Origin: Meghimatium bilineatum
Taxonomy: Eukaryota > Mollusca > Gastropoda > Stylommatophora > Philomycidae
DNA: 64,000 bases
Reading direction: 5' to 3'
Assembly: GCA_034231615.1 (NCBI GenBank)
Contig: CM067315.1
Coordinates: 15,425,267-15,489,266, forward strand
The notes under the pieces were generated by a model that was not told the DNA's origin, did not search any database, and saw nothing but the letters and a program-made list of their open reading frames with translations. Below, piece after piece: positions 39,501 through 54,500 of the stretch. Numbering within the stretch: position 1 is the stretch's first letter; every line of letters begins with the position of its first letter. The translations under genes and the position numbers were made by a program.

Positions 39501-42500
39501 ATTGAAACGCAGGTCAATAAAGTCACAAAACTGCATCACTGTGTTTTCAATGTTTGTGTAACTCAAACAGACATGATAGTTGACACAAATATGAAGTCTA
39601 CATTATTGATTACAGGTATCATGGCGCAAGTACCATATTAAATGTACATCATAAAACATCCTACCTTAGTTTTAACCATTTCTTCTGGAACATTTTGCAT
39701 AGCATTTCTGAGCCATCCTTCCAAACCTTTTGCAAAGTTTCGGATCGCTTGTGTGAGAGAACCTAGATTTATAGGTCATAAGAGGATGATGTATCAATGA
39801 AGGGATTCATATTTTACTCACAGGGTAAAATTACTAATCAAAGATTCTAACTACATAATTCATAGTTGGTCATCAATAGAACATAATCTATACTTCATAG
39901 GGTGCAAAGGGATAAGCATTACTCTCATGCAATCCCAGGTTTAACAGATAACCAAGATCCTAAAAGCACCTCCCCAAAATGGTGCACCATTGAAACTCAT
40001 TGCTTCAAAGTTTTTAAGAAGTAATAAATTTAATGCTTTATAGATTTGTGTCTAGGTTCTGTAGACGGAATGAGAATTGATTGTACAAGACAAATAATAT
40101 CTCTCAATGGCACCATGTCACCACTGCCCCCCCCCCAATCCCAGCCAAAAACATTGTGTTGCAGTGCCACAATAGACACTATCTGGCCAGGACAGTCGAG
40201 TTGTCATGCCTGAAAATATTGATGTTTGTATGGCATTTTCTATTTCTGTTATCACTATGTTTGGTTCTAATTCTTCTGTGAACTATGTTGCCTCCATCTT
40301 TTAGATTTGGCAATTCTTTAAAATACTGTTGTCCATGATTGTTTCGGGTCATTTATTCTTTTTCCATTTTTATCATTTATTATTTCGGTTGGCTCATATT
40401 TATCTTCCCTGTTTCTTATTTTCTTTTTTCTCATTCTCATTTTCAAATTCGTGTAGAATTTCCTTGGTGCATGTTTGTACTCTGTATTTAAATATTAGCC
40501 ATATTCTTGCCAAGCTTTGGTTTTGGCATCAGATTTTCTTTGTTATTAATTTAGCTGACCTGTACTCAATATAATCTTCTTGGGCTTTGCTTGCAGCCAA
40601 TTTTTGTTTCTTATATTTTATAGCACATTTGACTTCCTTGTTTCACCATGGTGTTACTTTGTATTTTCTACCTCTATGTTTCATGTATCCACAAGTTTCT
40701 CCCACTATTTGCATTATGGTTTTCTTGAATATTTCCCATTCTTCTTCAACTGACTTAGTAGTTATTGTTAGCTTTTCAAATTATTCAAATATTCTTTGTT
40801 TATATTGTTCTCATTTATTGGTATCTAAGAGGTTTGTGAGTTTAGCTTGCATGATTGTTCTAGCTATTTTATGGCATTCCGTGTTGTTCTTCTATTTATT
40901 TAAACTTATGTTATTAATGCTTTGTGGTCGGTGTCTGCACACATATTTGGTATTACTTTTGTATCTCTATTTTATACACCTATTATTTTGGTTTTCTAGT
41001 ATAAAGTAAATCCTGAGCTGCTGCATTAAGTAAAAATACCATCATCATTAAGTAATGTCACCGCAAAAAAAAGTTGGCCACATTTGAAACAAAATTTTAC
41101 AGAAGAAATTTGTAAATAGACCAACAAATTTTGTTCCACGATGGACCTCCAACATCCTGTCTCTTCTTGGTTGTGCACTCTGCTAGACTGTAACCTGTCC
41201 ATCTCATGATGTTTCTCTCCTACCTGTATCTCTGCCTACCTCTTGCATGCCTCAATTTTACCCTTAAGTAAGGTCTTCAAGAAAGTGTCATGTCTTTTAA
41301 TATCTCCTTGGAAAGTTAGTTTTGTTATTCCAGCCATATGTTATTCATCATATAAACCCAACAATTACCATCAATAATGTACCATATATATTTATATATA
41401 TATAGTGAGAGAGATAGAGATAAAAACAAAATAAGAGAATATATATGTTCTTACTAATCAAAGATCAACGTAATAATCCAACTTACTAGGAATTGGTCTC
41501 AGTACATCTGGAATGAGCACTTCAACAAGGGCTTGGTAAAACATGTAATCGGATTTGCGTACCCAGTTCACAACTGGTTCAAACTGACACAGTGCATAGA
41601 GTTTCTCCTTGGACATCCTCTTGTCCATTTTCTCTAATGGTTCCAGACTGAGGAAGAGATTAGACAGGCCCGATATAAGTGCCAGAATTTTGATGTTTTT
41701 GAACTATCATCGTTACACTTTTGGTCAACAGCTGTTTGTGCTCTTCTCTTTTTTTTTTGGTCAAACGGAAGGTTGAGCTCAACAAACATGCACAAACACT
41801 GATGAAAGTTAGCTCTTAAAATATCAAACACAACTTGAAGTCCTTATTTTTACATCAAGAAATGGTCCAGAGATTATTTTTCTAAACTCATCCAAATCTC
41901 TGAGGAAATCGATTTTTGGAGAACTTTTTGTATTAATGTCTCCAATGTGGCACTCTTACAACCATGACAGGTTCTGAGTTTTCTTTTCTGCCCGCTCACT
42001 CCCTTCCTCTCAACAGAACAGCAAGCTGCCCCATCACTCCGTCTCAACAGAACAGCAAGCTACCTCCTCACTCCCTCCCTCTCAACAGAACAGCAAGCTG
42101 CCTGCTCACTCCCTCCCTCTCAACAGAACAGCAAGCTGCCTGTCCAGAGTATTGCATAGAGAATGTAACCCTGTAGCTAATGTGATATAATCTTGAGGAA
42201 TTTCCAAAAATTTAATTTGTGAACCAGACAAAGGGCCCAATTTTGAACCTGCAACATCATTGTGTTACCACAGAGATCTAAAACATCTCAGTGGCAAATT
42301 AGGCCACATGTTTTGAGTTTACAGTCGTAGGTTTGAAACCAAAAGCAAATAGAAATAGAACACAAATCATATTTCTGGAAACAAGAGAATCATTACCAGA
42401 AAGCGACTGTCGATAAGTCTTCAGGCTGGGATTGTTGTTCTTTATAAAATAAAAGTAATTCTCTTGTTTTTGTGAGTAATTCCTTAGTTTTTGTGACATT

Positions 42501-45500
42501 TTTGAAAACCATTAATCCATTATTTGCTTTCTCCCTGGAGTTAAATATTATGTTGCCCTGGTGATTTCAACAGAGAAGGAGGGTTGACATCACCCCCCCC
42601 CCCCACTCCCACTCTCCCCATAACCATGGACTTGATGTCAGATGCATGTTTTAAAAAAGACAATCTCCATAGTAACAACATTAATTGATAGCAGACAGTA
42701 CAAAAAATACAGCACTTACAGAGAATCTGGAGATGGGTTTCTCCAGAATATTTGCCACAGATTCTCTATCAAATTGAAATGAAGGTTGACAACAACATCC
42801 ACCACAGCCTGCAAGAAAGACATTGGTTAAATTCTGACAAAACATACATAAATTTTGTCTCATCTTGTCACACAGTGCACATGGCTTCAACATCAATACT
42901 GCATATTTCCATGTGTATAAACAGATTCATGTATAAGCAGAGGATGTAACTTCAATGTCCTGACTAAAGCCAGAAACCCATGTATAGGCTGAGTATACAA
43001 ACAAATATTACATTTACCTGTAAATATACTGTGTAATCCCATAAGAATGAAGGGACAAGTAAATATTTTAAAAACCAGATGTGTGAACGGTGGATATCAT
43101 AGACATGTGTTTTGTCCAGTATTCGGGTCACTTGACAAAAGCACAATTCAGATACTATTTGAAAAATAATTATTATTTTAAATTTCTTTCTTTCTTTTTG
43201 CTTTATACCCCTTTATTCCTTGTAGGGTCAAGGGTAGAAGATTTCTCTGGAGATGGCTTTTTTGTGTGCTTCATATAATTTTGTTTTTGTTGACTCTTTT
43301 ATTTCTGTAATCCATCGTTTGCAAGGTCTGCCTCTGGCTTTGTATCCATCATGTCTGTATAGTAATGATTTTTGAGGGGCACTGTCTGAAAGCATGGGAA
43401 AACCACATGATCTGTTGTTTTCTGAAATAATCCAGGATTGGCTCTAACACCTGTTAATAGAAATATTTGGTTCCTAATACAAAAAATAAAAATTAAACAT
43501 TAAGCCACAAGACAGAGGAAGTATGCGACATACTGACTCATATAAGGCCTAAAATACACAAATGTGTAAGGGGAGTTTGTGGATGAATGTTTAGTTCCCA
43601 AAGGGAGGCATTCCAGTGCGCCAGTATCCAAGGATTACCACATCCTGACAGGAGCAAAGCACACACTTTTATTGGGCTAACTATATCACAATTCTTCTGT
43701 CAGATTTGTTGACCCATCCACAGTGATGGTACATTTAGCATTCCCGGTCATTTAGGAGTTTGCAACAAAAGGACAAAGGCGTAATGCCTGCTGACCTACA
43801 TCTCTTCGTCATCTATGGGAATTATTGAATAGATGACAAAAGCAATAAATTGAGGTAAGATGTAATAATGTGTTCACAGGTTGACAACCTATCCCCCAAC
43901 TTTCCTTAGTCACCTCCTACAACATGTCTGGAAAGAAGACGGTGACCCTAATCTTTGCACTCTGAACTAGAAGTCCAGGTCCCAGTTGCCAAACAGCATC
44001 TAATGTATTAAGAAAATGTAGCAAATTATAAAGTGATTATAAAACTAAAGGTATGCCCAGTTATGAATTAAACATCATAGCTCACTGTTTTCACATAAGT
44101 ACCCAGCTGCCTAGTCAATGGTTGATGAGAAACCACTTGACTAGTTTCAACTACAGCACTTGCTCAATAGATATGGTGCCATTTCTCGACAATTCTTTCC
44201 AGAATATGAGCTTTTTGTAACCTACTTCCTTATGGCTGGGTCGAATCTGAGAAATTAATTTGTATTTCAAACTACGAAGAATTAGTAAATTTGAAACACA
44301 GGCATGTTGATAGAAGGGTGAGTATTTTAATTCTACACTATCTTGGCGTCAGAACAAAGTATAAAAGTTTATAATTTCTAAAAAAAAAGGATTCCTTTCA
44401 AGTATTGGACAAACAATAAAACTATAAAGTTTAACCTTTACGACTCTGCGGTCGCAATCACGCTACATACGACATCGCGCGATTCCCGAGTACAGAACTT
44501 CACAAAGTAATGATCCCGTGATGTATAAAACCCGCTAAACGAAGCTAGGAATATGCCACAGTTTAAAGGTCAAATTCCTTTACTCATTACGATTGCAAGA
44601 ACGGAGAAAGCTGGCTAGTTTTATCAACAAATTTCTAAAGCGAAGTTGGCCATTTTGTAGCCATATTTTACTATCAAATTGAGTACCACGTGGCATGGCT
44701 AAGTGATCGTGACTACATGTTTTAATTGTTGTTTTTTGTGTTTAATATGTTGTTATTTGATAAGAATGTGTGTGTAGTCGTTCATAAACACAAAAATAAT
44801 ATGTATCAGGGGTGCCACATGTGTGCATGGACAATAATTACGTTGCATGTCGCCATAAACCTAGTGTTGACCGACCGGAGGTTATTTGCGATTTCTTCAC
44901 ATTTTATTAGATGTTTTAGTTCATATTATATTAGTTTGGATATAAAACAATATATATACAATAAGTATAGGTATTTATAAGGATTTTATCAATGTTTCCA
45001 CACATTGCTCAAGTATTAGGGTCGTCAAGAAGTTATATGTGCGATTTGAAAATGGCTTTTTGCGATTTTTCCCCCCGAATTTTCAACTTCACAACTTGCT
45101 CACAACTGTCATATCATACATACATACATACAACACAAAAAAAACATGACTATATTCACTATTCACTCCTTTATTTAGATATGCAAAAATTATTTTTATA
45201 TCTTTTAAAACAAAACAGTTATCACGTTTTCAAAACACACACCATCAATAACGCAAATTTTCCAAAAAAGAATTCAGGACCAAGGGGATGTTTCTTAATT
45301 TTTAACTCAGGGCCCTAAAGGTTAAAGAGGTATATTGAACTAAATTAGCCTTTAACTAAGTAGACACTAAACTAAAAAGGTTAAGGACATCACAAACAAA
45401 ATACAGAAATGACCTCACAAAAGTCAATAAGATTTATACCAGTTTCATATGAACACGATCAACGATATACCTCAGTATGCTCCCTGTACATTTTCTCAAA

Positions 45501-48500
45501 TGTGCTGATGTCATCAACTCTGAAACCATCAGGCAATGGAACTGACCTGATGTTGACACTACCAAAAGATGGAAGAGCATGGGAGACATCTCCCAGGAAG
45601 TGGCTGTGTTGCTGCTGTTGTGAGTGAGATGGATCCGTCTGACCTGTTTGTGTCACAGACTGTCCATTGTCATCTTCAGTTCCTTCTTGTTTATGATTGA
45701 TTAATCTATAACAAACAATACAAACTTTATGCACAATCTATATATAATAAACAAACCTAAAACTTGATGCACCAATCTGTAATAAACAAACCCACCAATT
45801 TATAATAAACAAGCCTTAAAATTTGATGCAACAATCTATAATAAACAAGCCTTAAAATTTGATGCACCAATCTGTAATAAACATACTTAAAACTTGATGC
45901 ACTAACTAATCTATAACACATGCATGCGATCCCGTGCACACACACACACACACACACAGATATGATTGATTGAAAAACCCTAGGAATTTCGAGCGATTAG
46001 TTCTTACTTCCTATGTACAATGGGGAGGTTTCTGAGTTTTCTTTCATCCCAGAAGACTTCACTTTTCGGCTTGGAGGAGCCTTCTACTATAAGGGGGGGG
46101 GGGGGGGGGGGGTGTGTTTTAGAAGAGGACTGTCTCTTTCTGATGTGGGTAAACAGATCTCTTTTTGAATGAGCTTTTTTCAAGATATTTTCATTATGCT
46201 TTTTATCTGTCCATTATATTCTCAACATTCTTCCATAAAATCTTCTATACATCTCTGCTGTCTCAATATAATTTTAGCATATCCTACTCAGGAGTAATCA
46301 ACCCATCATTTTTTGAGTGTTGTTATTTTCAAGAAATATGTGCGTTCAATGGGTTGTCACTACTTTCTGAATGGCCCAGCTGCACAACTACTTGCATTTA
46401 AAATTGTAACTATAATATTTTGGCTGTCAAAGACAAGCTATGTAGCTCTCTCAGCCATCAAGCTGTACAGGAAAGGATGAATAGAAAAGTGCATAATAAT
46501 TAATCAATCAATATGGTAATAGTGAATACATGCATATACTAACTTCTTGCTGGTGTAAATAGGTTGCTGTCTCAAAGCCATTGTCTGATCATCTGTGAAC
46601 TGGTTCAGTGATGAGTTGGCCCGGATGCGAATACCATAGTAATGATACTTGGAGTTACCCCTGGAGACATGAGAATCTGTTTAGATATTTATTCTTAAAA
46701 TACAAGGTGCCACTCAAAGTGGATTTCAGTCATTCACATTTTTACTAAACATCACCTAAAGTGGTATTTCAGAAGCAGTGTATGAAACTGAGATTGAATT
46801 TGATGTATACTAAGAGTTAATGAAAGTAAATATCTTAAGAATGAGTGAAATGATGTGGAGTGGCACAGGAGAGATACAATCAGATAAATTTCAATTCATA
46901 TACTCAGGTAAAAACACGAGATAGGTAGAAGCGTATTATTAGACACAAAAATCAGAAAAACGAAGGGTTTCATGGCAATATAAGATCGGGTAATATTTGT
47001 GAAACTAACCGGAAAACCATTGGATATTAACATTGTACAAGTTTATGCACCAAAATCAAGCAGTTCAGAGGAGGAAATTGACAATTTCTATGGAGAACTA
47101 GAAATTGCAATGAAACAGTGTAAAAATCACAAAGTAACTACAGTGATGGGGGACTTCAACACAAAAGTAGATGATACAGAGATAAAGGATGTGACAGGAA
47201 GATTTGGTTTAGGGGTTAAGAACGAAAGAGGTGACTTATTGATAGACTGGGCACAAGCACATAATTTAATAATAGGGAATACATGGTTCAAGCAACATCC
47301 AAGAAGGCTGTGTACATGGATTAGCCCAGGAGATAATACACTGAATCAAATTGATTACATTTTAGTCTCTAAAAGACATTGAATGAGCATTACATCTACA
47401 AAAACAAGACCAGATGCTGACTGCAATAGTCATCATATAATTCTGGTGGGGAACTTTTCTATAAGATTAAAGAACATCAAGAGATCACCAAGAAATATGA
47501 AATTAGATTTAGCATTATTTTTTGAAATCAGATACTGTCTTTAACACTTACGAGACGGGACCATAATAACAACATATACATTGTTATGAGGATGTGAAAA
47601 ATATCAAAAAAATATTTGTCTTCACTATTTCAGTAAAACATTATAATTGTATTATAGAAAAAGGTTATATTGATATAGAAACTTCAATACAATTTCAAAA
47701 TTTTGATTTTGATATTTTAAAATTATTTTTAGAAAACTCGCATTAATAATTTTAAAATGAATCTTTGACGCTATGTTACTACTATTTTACTACTTTTACG
47801 TGTTTTACGAGAATATAGATCTAACTATTTTTTTCACTATTGCAGCAAACCATTATAATTTTGTTTTAGAAAAATGGTTATATTACCTATAGAAACCTAA
47901 AAACAATGTCAAAATATTGATTTTGATATTTAAAATTATGTCCAAAAACTCGAGAGAAATAATTCGGCCAGGAAGCATCATACGCCATTTTACTACTTTG
48001 TTCTTGCTGGTCACCGTCAGAAGCTGTATCGCAATTTCTCACTAATTTGAACATACAAAATGGATATTAGCAGTGATTCTTCACAAAGTAGTTGTTATTC
48101 TAGTGAATCTAATGTTTCTGATGTCTCTGTCACGTCCGATGACTCGAATTACGATGATACTCCAATTTCAACACCTAGGTAGGTCTGGCTTTCATTTTCT
48201 AGTTTCAGTTTCCCGATAGTTTACAATATAAATATAATTTTTTTTAGTATTGCTTGTAATGGTTATTTGTAATAATTAGTAGGCCTATATTTAAAATAGT
48301 ATTCTATATACATAATCTTAAGACTATTTATAAATTAGATATAACCATAATAGGAATTTATGTGTTTTGAAACTTGTACCACCTTAGTAAACAGGTGATC
48401 AGCTGTTTTCTGTTTACATTTTCTGTGAAGTATACTTTCGTGGTAATATGCTCTTTATCCTTTTTTTGCAGTATATGTAAGTATAATTCCAACAATATTT

Positions 48501-51500
48501 GACTGATGTTTTATATTTTATACTATAATTGTTCTTGTAAATAATTGGTCTCTATAATGTTCAAACTATTTTCTTTATATTACGTTCACAGGTGTTATGG
48601 ATACAGTGACTCAGATGAGGGACCACCATCCAAGTCACCCAATTTTTTGCCTGAGAGAGTGCCTGGACTGCAGCTATCTGAAGTTCTCAATAGGGAGGAT
48701 GCCAGACAGTTTACAAGTCCTGTGGACTTCTTTAAGTTGTTGTTTACATTTGATGTTGTAACTTATATTTGCAAATATACTAATGATTGTGCAAGCCAAC
48801 ATGGACCAAACCGTCCCACAGTATATTCTGGCTGGTACGACCTTACACATGTAGAATTCTATAGATTCTGTGGCTTGCTTATGTATGCAGGACTAATAGA
48901 TCCCGCAAATGCAAACCTTTTCTGGTCAAAAAAGTCTTTGTGGAATGGGTTATGGGCTAGATCTTTTATGTTTAGGGATAGATTCAAGGCGATTTTGAGT
49001 TTTTTGAAAGTGTCTGATCCAGCCGAGGAGAAATCAACTGATAGACTGTGTAAAGTTAGGATGCTTGTAACATATATTAGAGCAAAATGTAAAAAATTAT
49101 ATCAGCCTAATCAGAATATTGCTATTGATGAAAGAATGGTTAGAAATAAGGGGAGATATCCATTTAGGCAGTACATGAAGGATAAACCGACAAAGTGGGG
49201 GATGAAGTTATGAGTATTAGCTGATTCTATTAGTGGTTACACATATGATTTTGAAATTTATTTGGGAAAAAAGAATAATAATACAAATGTAGGTGGGTTT
49301 GGTTTAGCACATGGGGTAGTAATGAATTTGATAAAACCATTAGTTAGGCAGGGGTATAGGGTTTACTTTGATAATTTATATACTTCGGTGCAGTTACTGA
49401 AAGATTTATGGAAAGTAGGCGTACTTGCTTGTGGGACTATGTTACGCAATAGGAAAGGTTTCCCTGTAGAACTGAAAAATATAAAAGAATTTGAAAAAGG
49501 TAATACAAGAGGGGCTATGAGGTGGATGAGGAATGGGGAACAATTAATAGTACAGTGGATAGATAATAAAACAATTTCATTAATTTCGACAATCCATAAA
49601 GGAAATAAATTTACATATATAAAGAGGAGAACAAAAGTAAATGGGGATTTAAGTCAGGCAGCCTAATGTTGTTAAAGATTACAATAAGTACATGAAGGGG
49701 GTAGATAAAAGCGATCCGCTGATAGGTAAATACAACTGTCTTAGGAAAACAAACAAATACTGGAAAACTATATTTTTTCATCTCATTGATATAGCTAGAG
49801 TAAATGCTTATATATTGTTTCAAGATTGTCGAAGAAAGAATCCAAATATAGAAGATTTAAAGAGACCAAATAGATATAATCAGTTAAATTTTACCGAAGA
49901 ATTAGTTAGGGGATTAGGGAATTTAGGATTATATGATGATGTTCCTGTCGCAGGAAAGCCGGCTACTTTCTTGCGCCATTCAATGGATCCAGAATTTACA
50001 AGTACACATAGAAATTGTAAACTTTGTTATAAAAAATAAAAAATTGAAAGAAAGAGTAGAGTTAGATGTAAAGTCTGTGATACATATTTATGTTTCAATA
50101 ATAAGAGAAACTGCTTATCAGAGTATCACAGAGCCTAACTATTTGTCAAATCATTATATATACTGAATTCCTAATTTCTTTCATTCATCAGAGTTGAAAT
50201 AAAATAAAAACACAATAAAATTACTATAAAAATAATAGAAACATACTAACCACTGTTTTAATTGATCTTTAAATAATATGTATGCCATAATGTTTTCAAA
50301 ATGAATGATAAGTAACTAAAATATCAAATTTTTTTTTTTTAATCTGAAAATATCCCAGCGCACATATACTTTTTTTATATGTGGGCTGTATTTACATTTC
50401 TGGCTCTATTGGTGTAAATTTCCTATATGTTTTGCATAAATGCATTAGATACAATAAAAACTAACTTATATATGATTTTCATTTCATATGAATTTTTTTT
50501 GTTCTTTGTCATTGTGCCATTTATATAATTTCAGCACAATTTTGTATTTCAAATTACAAATTTAATTTTAAACTATGGACTAACCCTTTATTGAAAGATG
50601 AAATTTGTGATAAGGACAGATAGGCAATTGTATACTGAATAAATAGATGTTTGATACATTCCTGTATCATTTAATTAAAATTTTGAACAATTTTTTTTTA
50701 CTAAAATGACTCCAGAATTATTTTTAAAATGGCCAAAAAGTCATGTCTGGTAAGAGTTAAAGAAAGATACAACATAATTTTACACAATAGATACAATGCC
50801 ATTAAAAAAATTTAGAGTATTGAAGATCAATGGGACATGCTAAAAACATTCGATAAACCAAACATCTAAAAAGCAAAACAAACATGAATGACAGAAGATA
50901 TTAGAATTGATGAGCACAAGAAGAAAAAATAAATACAAGATCAGAAAATACATGAAGAGATAAGAGAGAAATGCAAAGTAGCAAAAGAAACAAGAAGTGC
51001 ACAGAAATTGAATCACATTAACCCTCTGACCGGGTATTCCACGATTTCCGTGTGCAGCACCTACTGGCTTAATTTTACGCATCCCACGATTTCCGCGTGC
51101 TCGCAATTATTTATGTTTCTTTGCATTTTTATCCCACGATTTAAAATACTAATATTATTCAGAATTTTGCTTTGAGGTAAGAACAGAGTATATGTATTTG
51201 AAGGACTAATGAAATTGAAGGGGAATCTGATGATGATAGCAATTATGTGCCTGCAAATACATTTTTTTAACAGAACTTCCAGAAATAAATACGCGGTCAG
51301 AGGGTTAAAACAAAGATACAACATTACTATATAAGCAAATTGAGGTGATAACGGAAAAGAACACAAACAGTTACAGGATGTCTAGAATCTAAGACAGGGC
51401 AAAAATCAATATAAATTGGTAAAAATCATATAGTACAGAGATGGTCAGAAAATAGCAAAGAACTCTATAATAACAACAGACCTTAGATAAACATACAAGA

Positions 51501-54500
51501 TAATGGCGAGGGTCCATCAATATTCGCAGTAGAAGTAAGGGAGTCCCTACGGCACATGAAATATGGCAAAGTCCCAGTTCCAGATAATATCACATTAGAG
51601 GAATTAGTAGCTTTGTGTGACTTTAGAGTAGAAATAATCACCAAATTGCTGAATGACTTCTATAATAGGGGACACATACCTGATGACTTAATTATATCCA
51701 TATTTATAGCCTTACCAAAGAAACCAGGGACCACAGAATGTGAAGTACACCGTACAATCAGCCTCATGAGCCAAATAACAAAAATACTTCTCAGAACAAT
51801 GATGAAGAGAATGAGAAACAAAACAGAAAAAGTCCAGAATAATGTGGCTTCGTAGAAGGAAAAGGTACCAACAATGCTATATATATATATTTTGAGAACA
51901 ATAATAGAGAGGTAAAAACAGACCTGCACCTCTGTTTTATAGACTACACAAAATCATTTGATAAAGTTATACACATGCTAGAGAATTTTATAATCGACAA
52001 TGAGGATTTAAGAATCATCAAGAACATGACACATTGTGTGCGTCTGTGGGTCTCACCAATGGCCCATTAGACAAAACACTCATTCAACAGAAAACCTTAG
52101 TGGATGCTGTTATATTGAGGTTCACTTCTTATAGAAGCTTCATGGCACGTCATCTATACAATTATGCTTCTCATGCTTTTATTTTATTGTTGCAATGCAT
52201 TTTATGCTTTGTTATTTTTATATATAATATATGTATGTGCCCTCTGTGGTTGAAAGGGAGCCAGAGATGTACTGCGCAGCACTGGAGAGGAGGAAACTGA
52301 CAGCACTGTTTTTTCCTATGGCTGAGGCCAATCATAAGTGCACAGTGACTCAGGACGTGACAATCCTTTTGATTTGAACATTTGGTTGCATTCCTGGAGC
52401 AATAGAAGTCCGGCATAACCAGTAGTCAATTGGTGGTGGGGAATAAGCACAGTGAACCATATCTTGGCTGCAGTGGCTTGGAGTAGTAAATAAGTAGAAA
52501 CCTGCCACCCTGGTGGTGTGAGCTATTCTCTGGCTCTGGTCCGAGGTGGGCCAAAAATCCACAGACTTCCCAGCAATATAATGCCAGTACAACTAATATT
52601 ATTTACAAATGAGATCAGAATTTGTCTCAGTTATCAAGGTCTGCGGCAGGCATTGGGTAACAAGGCTGCTCTGGCCAAGAAATTAACTAATTGAGCGCAT
52701 CATAACAACACAAACATCAACATGCACAATACAGCAACAACAACTACACCTACACAAACACCAAAACATTAAACCCAGAAAACCTTGGTGGCAGAACCAG
52801 CAGAGCCAAGATTGTCATAAAACAAAGTCTTCGCTTAACATCCTATAACTGAACATCTGTGGTATAAGAAACCTAAAACTAGAGCTTGCTAATTTACTAC
52901 ACACTCACAAGATACATGTGACCCTATTACAGGAGACTATACACAACTGCTGTGGCATAATTACTTGTATCAGGAATGATATTCAGGGACATGTCACCCA
53001 GCTAACAGCACATCCCACAGACATTCCAAAAGGTGACTATCTAGCATACTGGAGGAAAATAACAAAATCTACAACATATACAGCCCACCTCAGACAACAA
53101 GGTAATTTATCGGAAATCCATACAACGCAATTTCTCAAAACAATACTTGTTGATGACTCACCCCATTGGGGTTACCAGAACCGAAATAAGATAGGAAGAT
53201 ATATAGAGAAGCTCTGTGAAACAAACCAATCAGTTCTTCAAGATGCAAAGTCTGTACCAACACTTTTGCATAGGAGCCATCTATCTCTCAGTTGACCTGA
53301 CGACTATTTGTTCATCTGATATAATAGATTCTTGCTCCATAGAAATCCTTGATGACATCGGAAGTGACCATAGACCAATCCGCACCACCATAACTACCCA
53401 CAACAAAGCATATTTCAAACACAAAATTTTAGCAAGGCAGATTGAAAATTATTCCAAGAAACATCTGATTTCCTGCCATGTAATATCAACAGCAATGACG
53501 TAGAAACATTTACTGCTGAGGTGACAAAAACTATCCTCAATTCAACATCACCAAGCATCCCAAGTGGCAGTAGGCAATCTTACAAACCATTCTAAAATAA
53601 CATAATGCAAGCTGGAATCCTTGAGAGGAAAAAAGCAAGAGAAGCCCTTGAGATCACACCTTCACAAACAGCAAAGATTCTTTACAATCCTTTACAATGT
53701 GCTAAAGCAAAACTAATAGTGAAGAAGGCCAAACATAATAAATGGGCAAAACCTGCGCAAATTTAGATCTAAGGAAAAAATGGTAGAAAGGCTTGGGCAT
53801 TGATCAATAATTTGTCTGGGAAAAGAAGAACAAACAATAAACCTTTGATAGATGGAAACAGAACAATCATTACAGATCAGAAAAAGGCAGAACACTTTAA
53901 CAACTTTTTGCCAGTGTAAACAGAGTAGTGAAGCTGTCCAAGGCTGACAAGAAGCGTCTGTACCTACTGAAGCAGCCAGAAAAAGTCCAAACTACTAGTT
54001 CATCCATATTTGATGATGGCTTCAATATGCAGGAACTCCAACAAGGGTTGAAGAAACTAAAGCCAAGAAAGTCTCCTGGACCAGATACAATTTATAATGA
54101 AATGTTAACGCATATGGGCACATCAAAGAAAGAAGTATTCCTTAAACTAATAAATATGATCTGGAGAAATGAAAAACTGTTTATACAATGGAAAAATGTC
54201 CTGATGGTGATGCTATTAAGAGTTAGGAATGTCTAAAAAACTTGCAATTAAGTTGAAAAAACTTAAGTTGTTAGTCCCAGCACTTATTAATCTGAATTTT
54301 TCCTTAACTCAGGAATTCCAAGTAGACATTTTGAACTGGACAGATGAGAAATTGATTTTACTAAGAATTAACTCTGAAATATGGTGTCTGAATATAGCTC
54401 AGAGCCACTGCACAGACTCAACAATTGTTGGAAACAAGTGCAAGTCCTGCTCCAATACAGTGCATACATAAGTCATCCATCCCTTCAAGAGTCTGTATAA

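Larger units (their letters stand above)
47545..50756 (+). mobile_element. piggyBac transposon, about 3.2 kb, with TTAA target duplication
   Basis: Flanked by TTAA at 47541-47544 and 50757-50760. The ends are CACTTACGAGACGGGACC on the left and CTCTTACCAGACATGACT read inward from the right, so the outer about 12 bases match with two differences. It carries a decayed transposase (48060-50134). The sequence on either side belongs to the same LINE. The element lies in the RFX intron, opposite in orientation to the gene. Confidence 0.93.

Noticed and set aside
40329..41009. Two hydrophobic plus-strand frames resembling membrane proteins
   Set aside because: The minus strand carries a recognisable LINE linker (GETCG, TPW, W-FK), so the hydrophobic frames are antisense shadows.
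54229..54471. 80-codon frame after the LINE RT fragment
   Set aside because: No recognised domain and no splice context; it follows a truncated LINE directly.
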